Positions 28,505 to 37,466 of a stretch of DNA of 64,000 nucleotides are shown piece by piece. Origin of the DNA: Fidelibacterota bacterium (GTDB taxonomy: Bacteria; Fidelibacterota; Marinisomatia; Marinisomatales; SCKK01); assembly GCA_004124475.1 (NCBI GenBank), contig SCKK01000010.1:16418-80417 (forward strand), given 5' to 3'. A program made the translations under genes and the position numbers. Every line of letters starts with the position of its first letter. Position 1 is the stretch's first letter. The notes beneath the pieces were generated by a model. That model had not been told where the DNA came from. It worked only from the letters and a program-made list of their open reading frames with translations, and did no database searches.

Positions 28505-29667
28505 TCTTCTGACTTTTTCTGTTCGAGTGCTTTTTCCTGTGCCACCAGTGCGGCCGCTTTTATCTCATCTTTGTATTCTTCTGTAACTCCAAGGCGTTCG
28601 GCAAGATCGATAATATGAGAGTAGTATTGGTAATTATCCGGTTCTTCCAGCATGGGAATGATTTGAGCAAAAAGAGTAGGGTCTTTAAAATTTCCAAGAT
28701 TTTTAATGGCTTTAATTCGCAAGTGTTGTGGAATACTTTCAGAAAGTGCCATTTCTACCAACGCAGGTTTTACAACAGGATCATCAAATTTACCCAAAGC
28801 ATCCAAAAGGGTATTCAATAGTGAAAAATATGAGCTTTGTCCCAGGTTATAGGTTTCAAGCAATGCGAGAATCAAGCGTTCCTCTTTAATATCTTTCATC
28901 GTCCTGAGAGCGAAATCCCTGATTCTTGCTTCTGTTGAAGGGTCTGTCAGCATTTCAACAAACATAGCTACTACTTCTGGACTATCCTTTTTCTGGGCAA
29001 GGATGTCAATTGCTCTGTTCCGGATTTTTATTTCAAGAGACGCATCGTTGGAAATAAATACTAAAATGGGAATCACCTCATCCTTATTCATTTTCCCCAG
29101 CGTTTTAGAGACCATGAGAGCACTGTTATAATAGGCAGCTCGACTTTTTTCATAGATGTCTAACAGCGCCAAAACCTGGTCTTCCGCTCTTACATTAGCT
29201 AAACTTTTGAATACGACTGCCTGTAATCCCCTTAATTTTTCGTCAATGGTAAAGATGGATTCCATTAGCGCTTCTGAGGCTCTGGGGTCGTCCTGAAAAT
29301 CCCCTAATACATCTATACTGACAAGCATCAAATCAAGATCTAAAGCTTCCGCTTCTCTCACATAATTTGATAAGGATTCCAACGCAAGAGGATGGCGGCT
29401 TTCTCCGATGGCACGGACTGCGAAAACCCGGATATCCAGAGGTTGATTCTCATCCTCATAAATAGCAATCAGCTCTTCGAGAGCGTCGATATCGCCATTT
29501 AAATATTGGAGTCGAAGTTCTTCTACCGAACTAAGTGATAATCCCACTTCTTTTTTGGGAAAGAATCTCTTGATTAATGAACAGGATGAAAATGTCCAAA
29601 GAATAATAACAGAAAAAAGTAGAGTTAATAACCAGCGGGTGGCTGGAGGTTTTATTGAATTCGACAT
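28501..29667 (-). CDS. HEAT-repeat lipoprotein
   Basis: I choose the ATG at 29667 (MSNSIKPPATRWLLTLLFSV), giving 388 residues. An upstream in-frame start would translate the dispersed repeat at 29696-29734 and is rejected. The signal ends at SSCSL (lipobox). The remainder is a solenoid of about eight HEAT-type helix pairs, for example IKIRNRAIDILAQKKDSPEV and ARIRDFALRTMKDIKEERLI. HEAT solenoids usually bind partner proteins. It is coupled to the coiled-coil lipoprotein that follows on the same strand. Confidence 0.8.
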   Translation of the reverse strand: MSNSIKPPATRWLLTLLFSVIILWTFSSCSLIKRFFPKKEVGLSLSSVEELRLQYLNGDIDALEELIAIYEDENQPLDIRVFAVRAIGESRHPLALESLSNYVREAEALDLDLMLVSIDVLGDFQDDPRASEALMESIFTIDEKLRGLQAVVFKSLANVRAEDQVLALLDIYEKSRAAYYNSALMVSKTLGKMNKDEVIPILVFISNDASLEIKIRNRAIDILAQKKDSPEVVAMFVEMLTDPSTEARIRDFALRTMKDIKEERLILALLETYNLGQSSYFSLLNTLLDALGKFDDPVVKPALVEMALSESIPQHLRIKAIKNLGNFKDPTLFAQIIPMLEEPDNYQYYSHIIDLAERLGVTEEYKDEIKAAALVAQEKALEQKKSEE

Positions 29668-29695
29668 GAATTTAACCTGATTTCCAAAGGCCGCA

Positions 29696-29734
29696 TCCAA
29701 AAGATCCCGTGAAGACTCTCCGCCAGTTGGCGGA
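29696..29734. repeat. Family B motif abutting palindrome tccgccagttggcgga
   Basis: A 23-bp motif (29696-29718) is followed without a gap by a 16-bp palindrome (29719-29734) that is the exact reverse complement of the one at 21442-21457. They lie just upstream of the HEAT lipoprotein start. Confidence 0.65.
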
Positions 29735-29815
29735 TGAGATCCCACAGATGTTCATTGGTTTATCAAATAGAATATTTTTTTGATCGATATCACTTTTGTT
29801 AAAATATCTTTTCAT

Positions 29816-30547
29816 CTACCTCCAATAATTTAAGGATAATTCTTCTCCATCAAAATAGCCAAAGGATCTGTATGTAATCCAGTCTCCTAATACAATTAAT
29901 TTCCCGTTATCTGTGTCTACTTCTTTTGTCTGGTGATAATGACCTGTGATAAAGTAATCTATACCATTCTGAAAATGGTTGTTGGCGTATTCCGTGAGTT
30001 CCGAGATTACCGCAATATTATATTCTTCTGGATGTTCGTAATGACGACTTCGCCTTGAGAACCAATGGGCAAACTTGTACCCCCAATCGGGATGAACCCA
30101 GTGAAATAAGAATATAATAAATCTCGATGTGATAATTTTTTTAAAAATCCGGTATCCCCGATCCCATGATAGAAGTCCATCACCATGAGTAATAAAAAAC
30201 TTCTTTCCCTGACATTCCAAGGTGAACCCATCACGATAAATTTGAGTGAATAACGTTTCGCTGGCAAAGTCTTTTACCCAAAAATCGTGATTTCCCGGAA
30301 TGTAATAGATGTCTAATCCATTTTTCTTGGCCTCGTACAGTGTAGCCAATACATCAAAATATGCTTTTGGTATCATATAATTGTATTCAAACCAGAAATC
30401 GAAAAGATCGCCCACAATAAATAAAGAGCCGTTTTTTTCCTGAACATGATTGATAAAATTTTTAAGATGACGTCGTTTTTCCTTTTCAATTTCTGAGATG
30501 GTTAGCCTTAAATGTATATCTGAGATGAAATAAAGTGGATGCTTCAC
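29816..30547 (-). CDS. lpxH: UDP-2,3-diacylglucosamine diphosphatase (LpxH-like)
   Basis: This is a calcineurin-like metallophosphoesterase of 243 residues with the LpxH set of motifs: FISDIHLRL (D, H), GDLFDFWFEYN, PGNHDFWV, THGDGLL and TGHYHQT. LpxH cleaves UDP-2,3-diacylglucosamine to lipid X in lipid A synthesis at the inner membrane. The GDLFDFW motif distinguishes the LpxH/LpxG type from general phosphoesterases. It lies alone on the minus strand. The rest of the lipid A pathway is outside the window, apart from the KDO genes at 10.8-15 kb. Confidence 0.88.
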   Translation of the reverse strand: MKHPLYFISDIHLRLTISEIEKEKRRHLKNFINHVQEKNGSLFIVGDLFDFWFEYNYMIPKAYFDVLATLYEAKKNGLDIYYIPGNHDFWVKDFASETLFTQIYRDGFTLECQGKKFFITHGDGLLSWDRGYRIFKKIITSRFIIFLFHWVHPDWGYKFAHWFSRRSRHYEHPEEYNIAVISELTEYANNHFQNGIDYFITGHYHQTKEVDTDNGKLIVLGDWITYRSFGYFDGEELSLNYWR

Positions 30548-30980
30548 AACTTGCTAACTTACCAAAAAGTTTCTCCGATGCGCAAATAAAAATATTTCCC
30601 TGTTCGATAATAATATTTTCATTATAATTCGTGCCTATCCGAGATCTCACAAAAACACAAATAAGATCATCACTGGGATTCGTTAATCCCGAAGCTTCGG
30701 AATTCCTCCCTACCTGCTAGCCCTCATTCTTCAGGAGCAGCCTGGCGGGATAGGTACGAATCGTGTCTTTACTCCTTACTATGATCATCCGTCAGCTGAC
30801 GGATCAGTCAGTATTTAGTACAGAGTCAAGAAAATTCATCCGGATTAACCTTTCTACTCAGTAATTGTCTAATGAAAAAAATGAAGAACCTGTATTGACT
30901 TAATAAGTATTTTTATCTATTTTGTCAAGCAGTATACAGATTATTAAGGAACTCTAAAGTAAAATACTTGTACTAAAAGT
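30548..30980. repeat. Repeat-rich gap with two palindromes
   Basis: The gap between divergent genes has ccgaagcttcgg (30689-30700) and the perfect 18-bp palindrome atccgtcagctgacggat (30787-30804), identical to the one at 52184-52201. CCTACCTGC-type text lies between. No gene is seen. The promoter of the large gene at 30981 should be in the AT-rich last 150 bases. Confidence 0.55.
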
Positions 30981-33900
30981 ATGAAACAGAACTCAATATA
31001 TTTTTTCATATTTATTACCCTCTTATTTGTGTCTGATACAAAAGCACAAAGTTTTGGCAAGAATAAAGTCCAATACCGTATCTTTGAATGGGAATATATT
31101 CAAACACCAAATTTTGACATTTATTTTTATGATGGCGGTAATTCTATAGCAGAATTTACCTCCAAGATAGCAGAGGATGCATATTCGCAAATATCCAGGC
31201 ATTTTAACTGGACACTCCATAAGCGTATTACCATCATATTATATTCATCTCATAATGATTTTCAGCAGACAAACATAATATATCAGTATATGCCGGAAGG
31301 TGTAGGCGGTGTTACAGAATTATTTAAGAACCGGGTAGTCATCCCATTTGAGGGTTCTTATGAGCAATTCCGGCATGTCATTCACCATGAGCTTGTTCAT
31401 GCCATGATCAATGATATGATTTATGGGGGATCAATTCAGAGCGCTATAGCGAATAGAGTTCAGGTCAATATTCCCTTGTGGATGAATGAAGGTCTAGCGG
31501 AATATTTATCCATTGAATGGGATACTCAGGCTGACATGATTATGCGGGATATAGCTGTTCACAACAGAATTCCCAATATCAGGGAATTGGATTATTTTAT
31601 GGCATATAAGGGAGGTCAATCGGTCTGGAGATTTATTGCTGAAAAATATGGGTGGGAGAAAATCGGGGAAATAATAAGAAATATCAAGAAATCACAAAAT
31701 GTTGAAAAGGGATTACAACGCTCTACGGGAATGGATTTTAAGGACTTATCCAAACAATGGAAAAAATATTTGAAAAAAGAATATTGGCCGGATATTGTTG
31801 GCAGAGATGAATTAGAAGATTTTGCTAATAAAATTACCGATCATGAGGAACTGAAGAATTACTTCAATATTTCCCCAGCTATTTCACCCGATGGCAGTAA
31901 AATCGCTATATTAACCGATAGAGATGGTTACTCTGATATTTTTCTAATATCTGCCTCGGATGGGAAGGAAATTAAGAAAGTAGTGAAAGGAAATCGAACT
32001 CCTGACTTTGAGGAGTTAAAGTGGCTACAACCAGGGATAAGTTGGTCACCCGATGGTAAACGGATCACATTCGCAGCAAAGGCAGGGAAATCAGATGCTC
32101 TTTATCTGTTGAATGTCAAATCGGGTAAAACCGATAAAATTTCACTCGATTTAGATGGAATATTTTCTGCGGTTTGGAGTCCGGATGGGGATAGAATTGC
32201 CTTTGTTGGGAATAAGGGTAAAGCAAGCGACATTTACCTTTATCATTTAAAAACCAAAGTCTTAAAAAATCTAACCGAAGACACATTTTCCGATTTCGAA
32301 CCATCCTGGTCATCAGACGGGGGAAAAATAGCATTCGTATCGAATAGAGGGGCATTTGATCGTGAACCGGATGGTTTTGCCATGCAGAACCATGACTTTA
32401 AACACACTGATATTTACGTAATTGATGTCAATTCAGGCAATATAGAGCGAATCACAGCTACGCCCTATGATGAAAACTCACCTGTCTGGTCACATACAAC
32501 AAATTCCATTGCCTATACAGCAGACAGGAATGGGGTCTGGAATCTTTATATCAAAGATCTTAACAGCCTAAGTGAACCGCCCAAAGCAGTCAGTAATGTT
32601 TTAACGGGAATTTTTCAGTTAAGCTGGTCTACCGATGACAAGAAACTGTATTTCTCAGGATATTCAGGCATAGGATGGGATATTTATTCCATCGTCAATC
32701 CTTTGGAATTGGAAGAAAAAGAGGTCACCAAATCAAATTTCATTAAGAACAAGGAAGTAGATCAAGAATTTGACGAACTTTCAAGTAATTCAACCGGAAT
32801 AAGCACAATTGGTGAACAGTCAGATTGGGATGATGTCTCTTTTTCCAAATACGTATTTGCAGCGGAATATTCTCATTACAATCAACAGATTGATTCTTCC
32901 GCTATGAGATCCGAAATGCCTCTTGCCGATGTTGATTATAAAAATGTAGATGGGAGTTACAAAACACACGCATATAAAACACGTTTCACTCTCGACCTTG
33001 TCAATGGACAGGCAAGTTTCAGTAATACGTTTGGCTATAGAGGATACACCTTATTTGCATTTAGCGATATTTTAGGAGATCACCGATTATTTCTTGGCTC
33101 TCAATTAGAGATCAGTCTGGAGAACAGTGATTACTACATCGCCTATAATTATTTGAAAAGGCGAGAGGATTATGCGTTCTCCCTAATTCATACAGCAAAC
33201 TTCTTTGCCGTAAATCAAACTGATTTCTATAGAGTTCGACACTACAATTTGGACTTTGCCGTTTCCAGGCCTTTCAATCGGTTTCAGCGACTGGAATTTG
33301 GATTGACGAATCATTTTATTAATCATCAACTCCATGTGCGGAGAGTGATTGATTACGTAATTGAGGAAGATAATACATTACGCCTGTTGACATATCGTCT
33401 TAACTGGGTCTTCGATAATAGTATCTGGGGATTTACTGCGCCTAGTGATGGGTGGAGGGCAATGCTTCAATATAACCAAAGTGTGAGTCTGTACAAGGAT
33501 AAGATAGATTTTAAAACAATAATGCTAGACGGTAGACGCTACTTTAAACTTTCCCGGTATTATGACATCGCCTTCCGTTTAATGGCTGGTTACAGTTTTG
33601 GAAGTAATCCACAGAAGTTTCTGCTTGGGGGTATTGAAAACTGGATTTTTGGAAGTGGGGAGACAAATGGAAAACCAGACGAGGGAAGAAGATTTAACGA
33701 GGATGAATTTACTATTTTTGCACAAGACAGTTCTGATTTTCTACAAAATCTTTACTTCTCGATTTACGCACTCCCAGTCAGAGGTACACGATTTATTGAA
33801 CGTGTGGGGACAAAATTATTATTAGCGAATTTTGAATTCCGTTTTCCGTTTGTCAACTACCTTGATATGGGATTCCCTATGAGAATTATATTCAGCAACA

Positions 33901-34115
33901 TTCGTGGGGTTGCCTTTTTTGATATCGGAGCAGCATGGGATGAAAAACTCCACAAAACCTATCGGGGAGAGTTTGATGATATTATTGCCGGCTATGGGAT
34001 CGGGATCAGAATTAACTTTGGTTATTTCCTTCTTCGCATCGATACGGCATGGGATTATCAAATGAGAGGATCATCAAAACCGCAATACTACTTCTCCCTC
34101 GGAACAGATCTTTAA
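30981..34115 (+). CDS. Gluzincin peptidase / PD40 beta-propeller / outer-membrane barrel fusion
   Basis: This 1044-residue protein begins with a signal peptide (MKQNSIYFFIFITLLFVSDT, cleaved near KAQS). Residues about 30-250 form a peptidase-MA-like domain with HHELVHAM (H136, E137, H140) and WMNEGLAEY (E170). Residues about 290-580 hold TolB-type PD40 propeller blades (ISPDGSKIAILTDRDGYSDI, WSPDGDRIAFVGNKGKASDI, WSSDGGKIAFVSNRG). Residues about 640-1044 look like an outer-membrane beta barrel with aromatic-rich strands and an end resembling the Omp85/D15 surface-antigen domain (FFDIGAAWDEK, GIGIRINFGYFLLRID). This three-part layout occurs in FCB bacteria and is often labelled a Tol biopolymer protein. 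The substrate is unknown. Confidence 0.8.
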   Translation: MKQNSIYFFIFITLLFVSDTKAQSFGKNKVQYRIFEWEYIQTPNFDIYFYDGGNSIAEFTSKIAEDAYSQISRHFNWTLHKRITIILYSSHNDFQQTNIIYQYMPEGVGGVTELFKNRVVIPFEGSYEQFRHVIHHELVHAMINDMIYGGSIQSAIANRVQVNIPLWMNEGLAEYLSIEWDTQADMIMRDIAVHNRIPNIRELDYFMAYKGGQSVWRFIAEKYGWEKIGEIIRNIKKSQNVEKGLQRSTGMDFKDLSKQWKKYLKKEYWPDIVGRDELEDFANKITDHEELKNYFNISPAISPDGSKIAILTDRDGYSDIFLISASDGKEIKKVVKGNRTPDFEELKWLQPGISWSPDGKRITFAAKAGKSDALYLLNVKSGKTDKISLDLDGIFSAVWSPDGDRIAFVGNKGKASDIYLYHLKTKVLKNLTEDTFSDFEPSWSSDGGKIAFVSNRGAFDREPDGFAMQNHDFKHTDIYVIDVNSGNIERITATPYDENSPVWSHTTNSIAYTADRNGVWNLYIKDLNSLSEPPKAVSNVLTGIFQLSWSTDDKKLYFSGYSGIGWDIYSIVNPLELEEKEVTKSNFIKNKEVDQEFDELSSNSTGISTIGEQSDWDDVSFSKYVFAAEYSHYNQQIDSSAMRSEMPLADVDYKNVDGSYKTHAYKTRFTLDLVNGQASFSNTFGYRGYTLFAFSDILGDHRLFLGSQLEISLENSDYYIAYNYLKRREDYAFSLIHTANFFAVNQTDFYRVRHYNLDFAVSRPFNRFQRLEFGLTNHFINHQLHVRRVIDYVIEEDNTLRLLTYRLNWVFDNSIWGFTAPSDGWRAMLQYNQSVSLYKDKIDFKTIMLDGRRYFKLSRYYDIAFRLMAGYSFGSNPQKFLLGGIENWIFGSGETNGKPDEGRRFNEDEFTIFAQDSSDFLQNLYFSIYALPVRGTRFIERVGTKLLLANFEFRFPFVNYLDMGFPMRIIFSNIRGVAFFDIGAAWDEKLHKTYRGEFDDIIAGYGIGIRINFGYFLLRIDTAWDYQMRGSSKPQYYFSLGTDL

Positions 34116-34232
34116 AACCTCGTCTATAAAATAATTCCTTCTACAGATATTTCAGGCGAATAACATAACCTGACTGACCAGCTTTATCCTTGATTTTACT
34201 CGGGGAGTTAATGAACTTCGATTTACTTAATC

Positions 34233-35588
34233 ATGGTTAAAAGTACAAACATTACTGTTTATCTCTGTTCTGAATGTGGGTCTGATTATCCTAAATGGCA
34301 TGGTAAATGTCCGACCTGCAATGAGTGGGGCACCTTAAAGGAATTTTCCATTTCTAAAAAATACAAGCAGAAGCGAGATGTAGAAACTCGACCCACAACA
34401 CCACTAGCAGATATTTTATACCATGGTGAAATTAAAAGGAATCCGACAGGAATTTCGGAAATAGACAGGGTGTTGGGTGGCGGATTTTTACCCGGAAGTG
34501 TCGTGCTGTTAGGTGGAAATCCTGGCATAGGCAAATCAACATTAGCGCTACAGATGGTGGCGAAATTAAAAGATCCGGTTCTGTATGTTTCTGCTGAAGA
34601 AAATGAAGAACAGATCGCTCTACGGTCGAAAAGATTGGGTATCAATTCCAACAATTTGAATCTAACAGGTGAAAACAGATGGGAAGGAATTATGGAGCAC
34701 TTATCTCTCCTAAATCTCAAATATCTCGTGATTGACTCTATCCAGACAATATACACGGATCATGGGGAGAGTCTTCCGGGTTCTATTGGGCAGGTTCGGG
34801 AATGTGGTCAAAAGATTTTGGAGATTTGTAAGCAAAGAAGATTAACAGGGATAATCATTGGACATGTTACCAAAGAAGGGATGATTGCCGGACCAAAGAT
34901 GTTGGAGCATATGGTAGACACGGTTTTATATCTTGAAGGTGATACCAAACATGATTATCGAATTCTCAGGGCGGTGAAAAATCGGTTTGGATCGACAAAT
35001 GAGATAGGTGTATTTGAGATGACGCCCCGGGGGTTACAGGAAGTGAAAAATCCTTCCGAGCTGTTTTTAGCAGAACGTCATCCGGACATAGCAGGATCTG
35101 TAGTAGTACCTACAATAGAAGGGAGCCGTCCCATATTGATTGAAGTACAAGCGCTGGTTTCAAATGCCACTTTCGGAAATCCACAGCGGAATGTCACAGG
35201 TTTTGCTCTACGTCGTCTTTCCATGTTATTGGCTGTTTTAGAGAAGAGATTAGGACTCTTGATGAGCACGAAAGATGTGTTTGTTAATTTTGTAGGTGGA
35301 ATGAGTGTAAATGAACCGGCTGTAGACTTAGCGGTCATCTCGGCAATTGCTTCGAGCCAAAAGGATAAACCACTCCCTTCCAGGATGGTTCTTGCCGGCG
35401 AGGTGGGATTAGGTGGAGAGCTTCGAGCAGTATCACATATTGAAAAACGTGTACAAGAAGCGAAGAGGCTTGGGTTCAAAGAGTTTATTGGGCCTACATC
35501 CAATGTGAACAAAATGAAAAGGAAGGTTTCCGGTATCACCTTGATTGGAGTAGAATCAGTTGAATCTGTATTTAAGAGACTGTTTTAA
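34233..35588 (+). CDS. radA: DNA repair protein RadA
   Basis: RadA is a RecA-like ATPase that drives branch migration in recombination repair. The 451-residue protein has a CxxC-CxxC zinc finger (C12, C15, C26, C29), Walker A GGNPGIGKST (94-103), the RadA-specific KNRFG motif (VKNRFGSTNE) and a C-terminal Lon-protease-like P5 domain (VSNATFGNPQRNVTGFALRR; FVGGMSVNEPAVDLAVISAI). It is full length. The start ATG at 34233 lies immediately before the zinc finger with no room for an alternative. Confidence 0.96.
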   Translation: MVKSTNITVYLCSECGSDYPKWHGKCPTCNEWGTLKEFSISKKYKQKRDVETRPTTPLADILYHGEIKRNPTGISEIDRVLGGGFLPGSVVLLGGNPGIGKSTLALQMVAKLKDPVLYVSAEENEEQIALRSKRLGINSNNLNLTGENRWEGIMEHLSLLNLKYLVIDSIQTIYTDHGESLPGSIGQVRECGQKILEICKQRRLTGIIIGHVTKEGMIAGPKMLEHMVDTVLYLEGDTKHDYRILRAVKNRFGSTNEIGVFEMTPRGLQEVKNPSELFLAERHPDIAGSVVVPTIEGSRPILIEVQALVSNATFGNPQRNVTGFALRRLSMLLAVLEKRLGLLMSTKDVFVNFVGGMSVNEPAVDLAVISAIASSQKDKPLPSRMVLAGEVGLGGELRAVSHIEKRVQEAKRLGFKEFIGPTSNVNKMKRKVSGITLIGVESVESVFKRLF

Positions 35589-35710
35589 TATTTCTGCCAA
35601 GTGTAAATCCGGATAAGTAAAATCTCAAATTCCGGATAGTTCAAATGTATGGGAATTTTCATTTTGACCCATTAAAAGTGACAGGTACTACGTGTTTGTG
35701 CGTTTCCCGA

Positions 35711-35775
35711 TCCGGAGGAGCACCTCAGGAGAAGGGATGTTACTGGAAAAGTCTTTGTATCCCGAAGTTTCGGGA
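35711..35775. repeat. Family B motif and palindrome upstream of tgt
   Basis: A 23-bp motif (35711-35733) and tcccgaagtttcggga (35760-35775, 7-bp stem) lie in the tgt leader. An open frame runs through them into tgt but has no family match, so they are taken as non-coding repeats. Confidence 0.65.
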
Positions 35776-35817
35776 ATTCGCGATGTCGTCTTGATGATTA
35801 ACTTGATAAATGTAATT

Positions 35818-36957
35818 ATGAAAACGAGCTTTAAGGTTAAAAAACCTGACACCCATTCTTCTGCCAGAACCGGTATTTTTTCCACTGCTCGAGGGGAAAT
35901 TGATACGCCGGTTTTTATGCCTATTGGGACTTATGGGGCTGTAAAGTCGCTCTCTCCAAAAGATCTTGTAACCACAGGAACATCTATCATTCTCGGAAAC
36001 ACCTACCATCTTTTAATACGCCCTGGCTTGGATGTCATTAGAAATGCGGGTGGGCTCCATAAATTTATATCCTGGAAGAGAACGATTTTAACAGATAGTG
36101 GAGGTTTCCAAATATTCAGTTTGGCTCAATTAAGAAATATTAATGACAATGGTGTCATATTTAAATCGGTTTTAGATGGGAAAGAGTATTCCATGACCCC
36201 GGATAGATCCATGGAAATTCAGCTTGAATTAGGAAGCGATATCATTATGGCGTTTGATGAATGTCCGGCAGGTGATGCACCTGAAAAAGCTGTAAGGAAA
36301 GCCGTGGAAAGGACCACAAAATGGGCTTCCCAATGTGTCAAATACCTAGGAGAACAGGAAATATCCAACAGATTAAGAAGCACATTCTTCCCAATCGTTC
36401 AGGGGGGAATATATCCGGAATTGCGGCAACAGAGTGTAGAAGAACTTACAGAGTTTATTCAAACCGGAGTGGCTGTGGGTGGATTGGCGGTTGGTGAAGA
36501 GAAGCCAGCTATGTTTGAAACACTTTCACTAATGGATGAGTTGCTACCGAGAGATAAAGCAAGGTATCTTATGGGTGTGGGGAAACCGGATGATATCGTT
36601 AAGGCCGTCGCCAGAGGGATGGATATGTTTGACTGCGTAATTCCCACAAGGAATGCCAGGAACGGCCAGCTATTCACATGGAAGGGTAAGATTAATATTC
36701 AAAATGAAAGATACAAAACCGATAATTCCACCCTGGATGAGAGTTGTCCTTGTTACTGTTGCCAAACATTTTCCAGATCTTACTTGCGTCACCTGTTCAA
36801 GATGAATGAAATCCTGGGATTGAGAATGGCAACCTTACATAATGTAACATTTTATCAATCTTTGATGTCTACCGTTCGATCAGAAATTTCAAAGGGATCG
36901 TTTAAAGAATGGTCCAGGGACTTTTTGTCTAATCAGGAAATTAGTAGTAATGACTGA
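35818..36957 (+). CDS. tgt: Queuine tRNA-ribosyltransferase (bacterial TGT)
   Basis: Tgt exchanges guanine-34 of His, Asp, Asn and Tyr tRNAs for the queuosine precursor preQ1. I place the start at the ATG at 35818 (MKTSFKVKKPDTHSSARTG), giving 379 residues, the usual length. The upstream extension is the repeat-containing leader. Motifs include TPVFMPIGTYGAVKSL, ILGNTYHLLIRPG, TDSGGFQIFSL (nucleophile region), GGLAVGEEKP, MGVGKPDDIVKAV and FDCVIPTRNARNGQLF. The C-terminal zinc site reads CPCYCCQTFSRSYLRHLF. The stop overlaps the Nudix gene start by eight bases. Confidence 0.95.
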   Translation: MKTSFKVKKPDTHSSARTGIFSTARGEIDTPVFMPIGTYGAVKSLSPKDLVTTGTSIILGNTYHLLIRPGLDVIRNAGGLHKFISWKRTILTDSGGFQIFSLAQLRNINDNGVIFKSVLDGKEYSMTPDRSMEIQLELGSDIIMAFDECPAGDAPEKAVRKAVERTTKWASQCVKYLGEQEISNRLRSTFFPIVQGGIYPELRQQSVEELTEFIQTGVAVGGLAVGEEKPAMFETLSLMDELLPRDKARYLMGVGKPDDIVKAVARGMDMFDCVIPTRNARNGQLFTWKGKINIQNERYKTDNSTLDESCPCYCCQTFSRSYLRHLFKMNEILGLRMATLHNVTFYQSLMSTVRSEISKGSFKEWSRDFLSNQEISSND

Positions 36958-37411
36958 CACAGTAACCACTCACGTCGACAGTTATGTCTTTCATTTGAAA
37001 GGAGATGAACCCGAATATCTTCTCCTTAAAAGAAAGAGGGGGAAATTTTATGGACACTTATGGCAGGGAGTAGCTGGAAGAATCGAAACAGGAGAATCGG
37101 CTATTGAAACTGTTTTACGTGAGCTAAAAGAGGAAACGGGGTTGGAGCCTGCCCGAATATTTGTGGTAGATCATGTAAGTTCATTTTATCAGAGTTATAA
37201 AGATCGAATTAATTTGATTCCGGTATTTGGAATCGAAGTAAACATTGGTGAGGTAATTCTATCGGATGAACATACGGAATATCGGTGGGTGAGCATTGAT
37301 AAGGCATTGGATCTTCTAAGTTGGCGTCAACAGAAGAAGGCACTCTCGGTTTTACATGAAATGATTATGAATAAGGATGAAAGAATGAAATGGTCGGAAG
37401 TGAGATTTTAG
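36950..37411 (+). CDS. Nudix hydrolase, possibly dihydroneopterin triphosphate pyrophosphatase
   Basis: The 153-residue protein has a full Nudix box at 43-65 (GRIETGESAIETVLRELKEE), which binds metal and hydrolyses a nucleoside diphosphate linkage. The aromatic-rich segment FHLKGDEPEYLLLKRKRGKF and the KFYGHLWQGVAGRIE approach to the box fit the NudB-like subgroup, which acts on the folE product. That would link it to the folE and PTPS-family genes at 48.5-49.8 kb. It overlaps tgt by eight bases. Substrate prediction for Nudix enzymes is unreliable, so the specific role is an inference. Confidence 0.8.
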   Translation: MTDTVTTHVDSYVFHLKGDEPEYLLLKRKRGKFYGHLWQGVAGRIETGESAIETVLRELKEETGLEPARIFVVDHVSSFYQSYKDRINLIPVFGIEVNIGEVILSDEHTEYRWVSIDKALDLLSWRQQKKALSVLHEMIMNKDERMKWSEVRF

Positions 37412-37466
37412 AAGCGAATTAAAAGATGTCATCCGTAACCTAACGGATGGCATCTTTACTACTCCT

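Noticed and set aside
29668..29745. N-terminal extension of the HEAT-repeat lipoprotein
   Set aside because: It translates a palindromic repeat and would put hydrophilic residues before the lipoprotein signal.
35692..35817. N-terminal extension of Tgt
   Set aside because: The extra 42 codons are encoded by dispersed repeats and the ATG at 35818 gives the family's usual start.
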